Assembly (NCBI RefSeq): GCF_002105155.1
Contig: NW_019028985.1
Span: forward strand, 496,001 to 560,000
Length of the DNA stretch: 64,000 nt
Origin: Lobosporangium transversale
Taxonomy: Eukaryota; Mortierellomycota; Mortierellomycetes; Mortierellales; Mortierellaceae
Direction: 5' to 3'
The translations under genes were made by a program, and so were the position numbers. This document shows, in pieces, positions 56,601-64,000 of this stretch (position 1 is its first letter; each line of letters begins with the position of its first letter). The notes beneath the pieces are model-generated. The model was not told the DNA's origin. It ran no database searches and saw only the letters and a program-made list of their open reading frames with translations.

Positions 56601-58137
56601 ATGGGCGTCGCTATTGACTTGTCGTTGGATACGATGACTTCTTCGACGCCCAGTCGAAGTCCACGGCAGAAGGCAGTCCTCATACCAGAGATAGCATTCC
56701 TGATTCAGCAACATCTACAGCAACAGGATCTAGCGCTTGCGTCGCGGGTGTGCAAGAACTGGTACGAGGCATGGACTCCTTTCCTCTACTATGCCGTACG
56801 GTACCATCATTACCAATATCACTACCAATATTCCCATAGTTTGTGCTTCGTAGAGTCTGAGCTTCGGAATACCCAACAAAAACGACAACAACAACAACAA
56901 CAACAGCAACATCAACACCAAAAGGCTGTACCATTCTTGAACTTGAACAAATTTGGTCCTTACATAAAGTCCATGGATTTGTCAAATCTAGTGGTTGCCC
57001 ACTATCACTCTCCATGTACAACAGCGACGATATCACCATTGTCCTCGACAGTAACAGGGCCGCCAGTTCAAGATCATCTGATCCAAATCCAGATGTGCAC
57101 CAGCTTGAACCTAACACATCTGAGTATTTCAAAGACAGTAATGAGTCTTGAACGCCTGGACGATCTACTTTGTGCTTTACCGATGCTTAAGATCTTCAAG
57201 TTTGAAGTTATCAACAAAAAACTTAGTCCAATGGTCGCATCATCATCGTCGTCATCATCATCATCGGGTACAGGCCTTCATGGACACTATTTTCATGGAT
57301 CAAACATACTTAGCCGTGGATATATGCAACAGCACCAATCCAATCTCTTGCTCAAGAAACCAAAAAGAACTAGTCTTGAAGGATTAGAAACAGAGGTTAT
57401 CAAAGTCGTTGCAAGGAGATTTTCAAATCGGCAGCTTGAAAGATTAGATCTATCCTTTGCAGTGACAGGCACCGTAATGCTTTCAGCTTTTGAGGAGTTA
57501 TTTGCTTGCTGTGGGGCGACATTGAAGGTCCTCTCGTTAACGAGAGCAGAAATCTTGCAGAGAGATATACGTCGGGATTATGATGCGTCCTTTCAGGCCG
57601 AGATCGACGCATTGTTGGCAAATCTCCAGGCTTGGCAACCTCAAGAGGATCAGCCTCGACTTCAACCTCAACAATCTACGACAATGCTATCCACCTCAGG
57701 AACAACACTTTCGTCATCATCCTCATCATCCTCATCATCCTCATCAATTTCCTCAACTTATTCCAACTCGGCAGCATCATCTACATCATCATTATCTAGT
57801 GATTCTGATCCTCTTTCTCCTAAAGGCAAGACCGGAAGCATCACACATCCAGTCCTTGAATCTTTGACTTTACACTCTTGCGCAATCGCAGATCGAGAGT
57901 GCGCTACGCTCTTGCAGCATATGCCTGGATTACTAGAGCTGAATCTACATGATTGTCCAAAGTTGAGGCGTCAGATCGTGCAATCCATTCTCACTCTTAC
58001 ACCTCACTTAGAATCTTTGTCTCTGAGCTCAGTCCCTCACCTTCACTCTCAGAGCCTTGAGCAGCTATTCACTACTATGGATGGAGCTCACCTTCCTGTT
58101 CCCTTTGATGCTCTTGTGACATCCTCATCCTCATCAT

Positions 58138-58169
<32 letters not shown>

Positions 58170-59231
58170 GCAGCAATGTCAAAGAAAGGAAATCCCGTTA
58201 AATATGGACTCCGTCTCAAGAGTGTTCGACTTGCTTACATGCGACAGTTAGAGGACGTTGTTATGAAAACTTTAGCGGCTCATCAAGGCCCTAGTCTTGT
58301 CAAACTGTCTTTACAGTGGTGTCCACATATCACAGATGAAGGCATTCTACCTATTTTCGAGTCTTGTGAGAAACTAGAAGATCTCAGCCTCTGTCTTTCG
58401 AAACCAACTCTTAACATCTTTCAAGAGCTTTCTCCGAGGCCGAACACAACTAATGATGACAGTCTCAATGGTAGTGACAGTAACAGCAGCAGCAACAAAA
58501 GGCTTTGGGCATGTTCTCAGACATTAGCAAGATTAGAGATCGGAGGACATATGTTTATAGATAGTATTCGTGTCAGCAATGAGCATTTACAACCACAGCT
58601 TTATCATCACATGTCGCCTAACCCTCATCATATTCGGAACGGGAGCACACCTCAGGTCACTAATGGCAGTAGTATCAGTAGCACCACTACCTCCATTGGT
58701 ATCGCTGGAACCAGCACTATCAGCAACGGCAACAGTAGCAGCAATAGCAACCAATCATTTTCTGGTATTATTCAAGACCCTTATTCTGTCATGCACCATC
58801 ATGGTTATCCTATGTACCATCTTCGGCGATGTCATCGTTTCAGTGACCCTCTCAAAGAATTAAAGGCTCAGCTTGAGACCTTACCTCGACTGACTCATTT
58901 GGGTATCCCTGCGAAAGGGATCGAGCATTTGATCAAGAAGGGATTTGGACCCAAAGTTCAACTGAAATCATTGGCTCTCCTGAATCAACAGGGACGTACT
59001 TGGGCTCCTGATGAACTTGCTGAACTGTTGACTCATATGCCAACTCTTCGGAAGCTTCACTGCGACAAGGACACGATCTTGAAATCATCTTTACCACTTT
59101 GGTCATCTGCGTTCTCGAACACCAAGGATGAAATGCTCTACAAACGACAAGAACAAATACGTGCACTTCTAGAGACTCATCATGTAGAGTTAATTTATCC
59201 AACCTCCGTCTCGAGCGTATCCGCTTTTTAA
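56601..59231 (+). CDS. F-box/leucine-rich-repeat protein with low-complexity inserts
   Basis: 876 aa, no introns. The ATG at 56601 was chosen because it follows the CT-rich leader and opens directly before the F-box-like segment (AVLIPEIAFLIQQHLQQQD, LALASRVCKNWYEAWTPFLY, residues about 24-65). Leucine-rich repeats follow, including the regular repeats LLELNLHDCPKLRRQI, VKLSLQWCPHITDEGILPIF and LEDLSLCLSKP, which resemble AMN1/Fbxl-type repeats. Between them are Gln, Ser, Ala and Asn runs from trinucleotide repeats (near 56880-56920, 57710-57760, 58125-58175, 58660-58750). It is probably a substrate receptor of an SCF ubiquitin ligase, target unknown. Upstream in-frame codons exist but are low-complexity. 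Confidence 0.85.
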
Positions 59232-59321
59232 TAGAAAAAAGTTTACAATTGAGAATAAATAAATAAATAAAAAAAAAAAAAAAAAAAATAGTAAGAAAAA
59301 GTAGTTTATTTTTATGGCTTC

Positions 59322-60303
59322 TTAGAACGGAAGATGATCGCCTTTGTGATTCTTGATCACCTTTGCGGCTTGAGCACTTTCCTCCCTGCCTTCATCCTCG
59401 TTGTCATCATCATCATCATCGTCGTCATCATCATCATCATAATTATCGTCGTTATCGTCATTACCATCGTCATCGTTGTCGTCCCCATATCCCTCATCCT
59501 CATTTTCATCTTTGTTTATGCCGCCTGCGCCTTTCATTTGTGATCGGTCACGATGTGGGAACTTTTTCAGGTTCTTTGGCAAGTGTGAAAACCGCCCGCC
59601 CATCAATTTTGAGAGGATGATGCCTGCTGCAACACTGACGTTCAAAGAGTCGACTCCAGAGGCAAAAGGACTTAACGTTGGGATCTGAATAAATGAATCA
59701 CACTGATTAGCAATCTGTTTCCGAAGACCATTGCCTTCATTTCCCAAGACTAAAATCGTGGGTTGATCTACGCCTGTTTCGGGCCAGGTATATATAGGAC
59801 GATTTCGCTTGGAGCCATAAGTAACATGAGCACCTGCAACATGCCATCCATTCTTTTGTGAATTCTAATCAAATCAATAGTTAAAATAAAATTAATAGCA
59901 TTAGTTTCATATTTTTCTCCTCTTTTTTTTGTCTTTTGCTCCTTTTTGATTATAAACCCACCTGAATAAACTTCATCAAACTAGAGACAGCATAAGTAGG
60001 CCTCACTTCCAAGGCGCCGGCACTGGCTTTTGCAACAACCGCAGAAAGTGGAGCACTATTTTTCTCGCAGACAACAACGCCGTCGACACCCAAAAAGAAG
60101 GCTGTGCGCATGATGGCACCTAGATTCTGTGGATCAACGACTTCATCGAGCGCAATCCAAACTGGAGGCTCATCTTCTCGCCTTTGAAAGTCCGTTACTT
60201 CATTTGCTTTTTTACCCACGAGTTGATATTCATTCAAAGTGGAGACCGGACCTAGTCCGACGACATTGATCATAGGCATTTTTGAAGCTTCCAAAACCAC
60301 GCC

Positions 60304-60337
<34 letters not shown>

Positions 60338-60556
60338 AGAGACGATAGAAGATATAGTTGCTGATGAGGGATCATTTTGAAAAAAAAAAAAAAAAAAGAG
60401 AAAGAAAAGGAAAGAAAAGGAAAGAAAACGTTCATTACTTGATGAGGACGCTGCTCAGCCATTTCATTAAGGTCATGTTTGGTTGTCTTGACCACTCTAA
60501 CGTGCTTATCCATGGCTGCCGCAATACAATCTGCTACAGGGTCTTCTCTCAATCTT

Positions 60557-60593
<37 letters not shown>

Positions 60594-61367
60594 GGTTAAT
60601 TTACTTGATATCTTTCTATACTTGCAGTCCGTGCAGGAAATAAAAGAATACTGTGGCAAAGGAGTGAAGTACTGGACTTACTTTTTCCTTTTCTGTTCCA
60701 GTATTTTCGAATAGTATAATGTATATGACTTTCGATAATTATTCATCAGAGCTGGTAAGACGACATTGGGCGAATAGAGATAATCATTGTCCTTTGATAT
60801 TTTACTTCTTGGGCTGCTACTACCTCTAGGAATGCCTGAGTCGTTTGGCGCTGATGACGATGATGATTCACGTGGTTTAAATGAGCTGGTATCATTATTC
60901 CTCTTGCTGTAACTGCTGTTACTACTGCTATCTCCATATCTGTCTTGATCTCTATCTCTTACATTATTTCTGTCTCTACCTCTATTCTCTCGTTCAAAAA
61001 AATTGGAATTTGCTGAAGATCTGTTACGGAAGTCACGTTGGCCAAAGGATGGTCGACCAAACTTTCCAGAGTCTCTATCACTACTACTACTATTATCTCG
61101 GTTGTATTCCCTCTCCTTAAACCTAATAGGACGAGCACTTTCGCCTCCAAGCTTGTCAAAAGGATCCTTATCGCCATTGTTGTCACTATCCTTCTTATTC
61201 CATAGGCCAGAAGGTCCATTCCTTAAATTAGCAGCATAAGCAGTGAGATATCGGACAGAAGCAGGAGTCCGGGATAAACAAATGCCATATGAAGATACGA
61301 TGCTCCATGCTGATCCCGTTATTGTATTGCTTCTTTGTCTCAATAAGCCCTTGCATGGATTTGCCAT
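59322..61367 (-). CDS. MRM1: MRM1-like SpoU rRNA 2'-O-methyltransferase, probably mitochondrial
   Basis: Four exons: 61367-60682, 60553-60439, 60303-59962 and 59864-59322, all in frame, 561 aa. A basic N-terminus (MANPCKGLLRQRSNTITGS) fits mitochondrial import. Then follows a disordered Arg/Asp/Ser-rich stretch (about residues 60-190), then the substrate-binding part (DYLYSPNVVLPAL). The SPOUT catalytic domain has motif 1 LDEVVDPQNLGAIMRTAFFL, motif 2 ILVLGNEGNGLR and motif 3 SLNVSVAAGIIL. These form the knotted S-adenosylmethionine site. Yeast Mrm1 methylates the ribose of a guanosine in the large mitochondrial rRNA. The C-terminus carries a run of about 12 Asp (plus-strand ATC/GTC repeat near 59405-59500), which is not typical of the family. 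Intron 1 ends in a T tract followed by about 25 A before AG. Confidence 0.9.
59403..59500 (-). repeat. GAT/GAC trinucleotide repeat coding poly-Asp
   Basis: Plus strand reads ATC/GTC triplets. In the methyltransferase frame it gives Asp-rich blocks near the C-terminus, after the SPOUT domain. Confidence 0.8.
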
Positions 61368-62014
61368 GTTGAGTTGATTTTTGCTTTTGATTGTAGATCA
61401 ATGGAAAAAGATCTTGTTACTCTTGCTTTTGGCTTTAGAAGTTTAGGCATATGATCCCCTTAAGGCGATCAAGGCGAACTTCAAGCAGTGATCTAAGCTG
61501 GAAGCGAAGCAGCAGCGATTTTTGAGAACAAACACGTGCTGGTTAATTTTTTCAGCATGCTGGTTCGTTTTTCCAGCATGCTGGTTCGCATACTTGTTAA
61601 AATTTATTAAAATTTTTAACTTGCTTAACCAAGTGCTCCTCCATGCACTGCTACCTCAGACATCATTCGCATTTATTTTAGAATCTCGAGCATCAATAAA
61701 AGCTTGATTACTCACAGCTACAGAATGGATAATCCTCATTCAAACATTTGTCAGTTTTGTATATGCACATGCCTAAAAAAAGATGTCAGCCATAGTCACC
61801 CTTCATTGCCTCTTCACAAAAAAACAAAAATGGCGTGCTAACTGCAGCTGGTGGAACAGAAAGGTTTTCATGCTACACAAAACCAAACACCAATTGAATG
61901 CTACAACGTTGCCTTTATCTTCTTTATCTTCTTTTCCTTCTTTATCTTCTTTATCTTCTTTATCTTCTTTCCATTGTTACCCGTTTTACTTTCACACAAA
62001 ATCTTTAAGAAATA
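61368..62014. other. MRM1 promoter and 5' flank of hAT transposase gene
   Basis: No gene seen. It contains a candidate hAT terminal sequence starting CAGTG at 61486 and two copies of a GCATGCTGGTTCG motif at about 61550-61590, one of them within the perfect 12-bp palindrome CCAGCATGCTGG. A third, partial copy is GTGCTGG near 61537. A TCTTCTTTA repeat lies at about 61918-61970, just before the transposase start. Confidence 0.55.
61486..61515 (+). mobile_element. Candidate 5' end of the hAT element
   Basis: CAGTG at 61486 opens a sequence with the usual hAT terminal pattern (CAGTG-x-TC), 529 bp before the transposase ATG and about 120 bp upstream of the MRM1 start codon. The matching 3' terminal repeat would lie beyond base 64000, so the call is provisional. 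Confidence 0.35.
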
Positions 62015-64000
62015 ATGGCAAATCATACACATGATCCTCTTCACCAGGATGAGAATGGAGAACAGGGGTATGAAGATGAGGATGAAGATGAGGATGAGTA
62101 TGAGGATGGACACGAGGAGGGGAATGAGTATCAGGAGGAGCACACCAGTGACGAGGACGAGGACGAGGACGAGGAAGAGACCCTTATACCTCGCCGAAAT
62201 CAAATCGAACGAAGAATGCAACTCCAGAAAAGTCTTCCAGCAAATAGAATCGATTCTCCCCAAACTAGTGATGCAGCCTACAATGGCGAATCGTTCGAGA
62301 CGCAAGATATGCCGTGTGATGAGCTTGAGGTACTAGACTCCTATCTTGGTGCGAACCCAATCTCGTCTTCATCCCAGACGATGAGACCCATGGTAAGCAA
62401 TGGTCGCGAAAAGAGGAGGTTCATCAAAACTTCTTCTCCTCCCGGTGGATTTGCGCAATCGGTTCATCATGCCAGACCAAGGACGTTTGGACGTTCTCAA
62501 TCATCAACAGCTTTGCCTACATCACGTTATAATCATACGCTACTTGCTGCACAGCAAGCCCCACTGTCATCTCTCCGTTCATCCAACAGCTTCTCCCAAT
62601 ATCGGGAGTCAAAACCAGGCCCATCTTCAGTCTCCTCGATTTCTACATTGAGCTCCACGCAACTGCGCAATATTAACTTTACGCGTTCAAGATCTATTAA
62701 TCTTCCCTCTTTTGACTTTACACGTGCCATTGATGCTGAAGCATTGGCCAACCGGCGGAGAGAGCTGAGGGATAGTCATTTTGCATCAAACGGATGGTAT
62801 GATTTGTACGAGTTACTGGATTTTGGTACCATTCCTACGCCAGAACAATTCTCTGACGCCCCTCCCTCTCAAAAAGCATTAGCCCTGATTCCAAATCAAA
62901 AATCCTTTCGCAAAAACAGCGTGATTGGTCATTTTTTCAAATCAAGCAAGGAAGAATTCCAGTGTCTGGTCCTGAAAGATGGAGTAATCTGTGGTACTAC
63001 ATACAAGAAAACTGGGAGTGGATATTCAAGATCTGTTCACTTAACTCAGTGCCATGGCGATTTATATAGTGCCCTCCAAGAATTTCGCAATTACCAGAGC
63101 AGGGTTAAAGGTATCATGCTGCCACCTGATCCGGAAGAAGTTGACGTGGCTCCACCAAGAAAGGCAAAATTCGACATCGCACGAGATGAGATTGTTAATG
63201 AGAGCCTCAAGAAGCCGCTCCCTCATGAACAAGAAGCATTCGAGGATACGCTTTTACTGCACATAGCCTCCAATGGAGTGGCATTCGATGCAGTTAATTC
63301 GACGATCTTCAGATCAATCATTGAAATGACCAATCCTTATTTCAATATCCCTACCACAATGGCTATGCAAGACAGGATGGATCGACGAGTTCGAGAGATG
63401 AGACGCGAAATCAAAGAGTACATTACCTATTATAAGCTTTACGCTGCCGTCACGACAGATTGCTGGACAAGCGTCGATCACAGGAAGTTCTTGGGGACTA
63501 CAATGCATTTTTTCACGCCAAATTTCGAGCCAGTATCTATTGCAATAGGGATGGAACAAGTCTATGGGGTGCAAACATCCCAAAATATTCACCGGAAGTT
63601 TGGTAAGTGAAATGCTGATACATCTGCCCCTTATCTTTATATTTTCATAAGTATTGCAACGTTCTTAACGTTTTTTTTTTTTTTTTTTTTTTTTTTTTTG
63701 TGGTCTTTTGATTCATTTACCAGCTGAGGCTATTGATAGCATGGATATGAGCGAAAGACTCATTTGCGTAACAACAGACCAAGGTGCTAATATAAAAAAA
63801 GCGATAGCTCTCTACCAAGAAGATCACAAGGGGGTGCACTGGTTGGCATGCGCCTCACATAAGATCCAGCTTTGCATCAATAAGTCTTTGGAGCTATGCG
63901 AGCCCGCTAAGAAGTTATTGGACAAGTGCCAAGATATTTCAGTTTTTTTCAGAGGCAATGCCGCGGCGATGTCTATCTTAGTGGAAGAACAGGAAGGCAA
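62015..64000 (+). CDS. hAT-family transposase, 5' part (runs off the window)
   Basis: Exon 1 is 62015-63602 and exon 2 begins at 63724. The 121-bp intron has GTAAGT and CAG and contains a long T run; frame continues to the end of the window (at least 620 aa). An acidic N-terminal stretch (residues about 10-55) and a Ser-rich stretch are followed by a BED-type finger around residues 310-350 (C-x8-C, then H-x4-H in HLTQCH). Next come the hAT catalytic-domain blocks: YAAVTTDCWTSVDHRKFLGT, LICVTTDQGANIKKA and HWLACASHKIQLCIN. The TTD-W and TTDQGAN Asp residues fit the first two catalytic positions of hAT transposases, and CASH-x-IQLC is the typical following block. The C-terminal dimerisation region lies beyond the window, so whether it is complete is unknown. 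No stop or frameshift is seen. Confidence 0.88.

Overview
The window is nuclear DNA from a filamentous fungus. It is AT-rich, with many short spliceosomal introns (GT..AG), long poly-A/poly-T tracts and microsatellites. The gene set (several F-box/leucine-rich proteins with low-complexity inserts, an MscL channel, chitin deacetylase, eS6, a UBE2E-type E2, RidA, MRM1-type methyltransferase) best fits an early-diverging fungus of the Mortierella group. That placement is inference from gene style, not from a marker search. All exon models below were built by hand from splice sites and reading-frame continuity.

Layout. 1-6.9 kb: end of an ABCA transporter, a glutathione S-transferase, an F-box/LRR gene and a five-exon MscL channel with a C-terminal zinc ribbon. 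8.3-12.3 kb: one two-exon GATA-factor gene of 1227 codons; two adjacent open frames are in fact its exons. 12.3-20.1 kb: a 7.9-kb stretch of microsatellites and homopolymers with no supportable gene.

20.6-40.9 kb: the centrepiece, a large inverted repeat. The left arm is 20582-33440, the right arm 33665-40910, with a 224-bp spacer that holds a 13-bp minisatellite. Each arm carries, from the outside inward, an intact M50-type membrane metalloprotease gene, an AT-rich spacer, a 111-bp higher-order satellite built from 23-bp palindromes, and a gene for an unrecognised three-finger C2H2/C2HC protein. The two finger genes run head to head from the centre. The right one is intact (499 aa). The left one is split by a complete, very young Ty3/Gypsy chromovirus-type LTR retrotransposon (195-bp identical LTRs, 5-bp target duplication CATCG, gag and pol open, and a canonical -1 slippery site GGGAAAA in a 28-nt gag/pol overlap). 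A decayed third copy of the finger-protein gene lies exactly at the outer left breakpoint. The arms differ by the retrotransposon, by satellite copy number (about 8 versus 5 units) and by scattered substitutions, which argues against a simple assembly fold-back.

41.4-64 kb: an F-box-like protein, ribosomal protein eS6, a UBE2E-type ubiquitin-conjugating enzyme, a RidA-family deaminase, a GPI-anchored chitin deacetylase, a decayed F-box/LRR pseudogene related to the gene at 1948-3456, a large F-box/LRR protein, an MRM1-like SpoU rRNA methyltransferase, and the 5' part of a hAT-family transposase gene that runs off the end. The ordinary genes are housekeeping or cell-surface genes without operon-like logic. 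The accessory interest is concentrated in the palindrome, its satellite and the finger-protein family.
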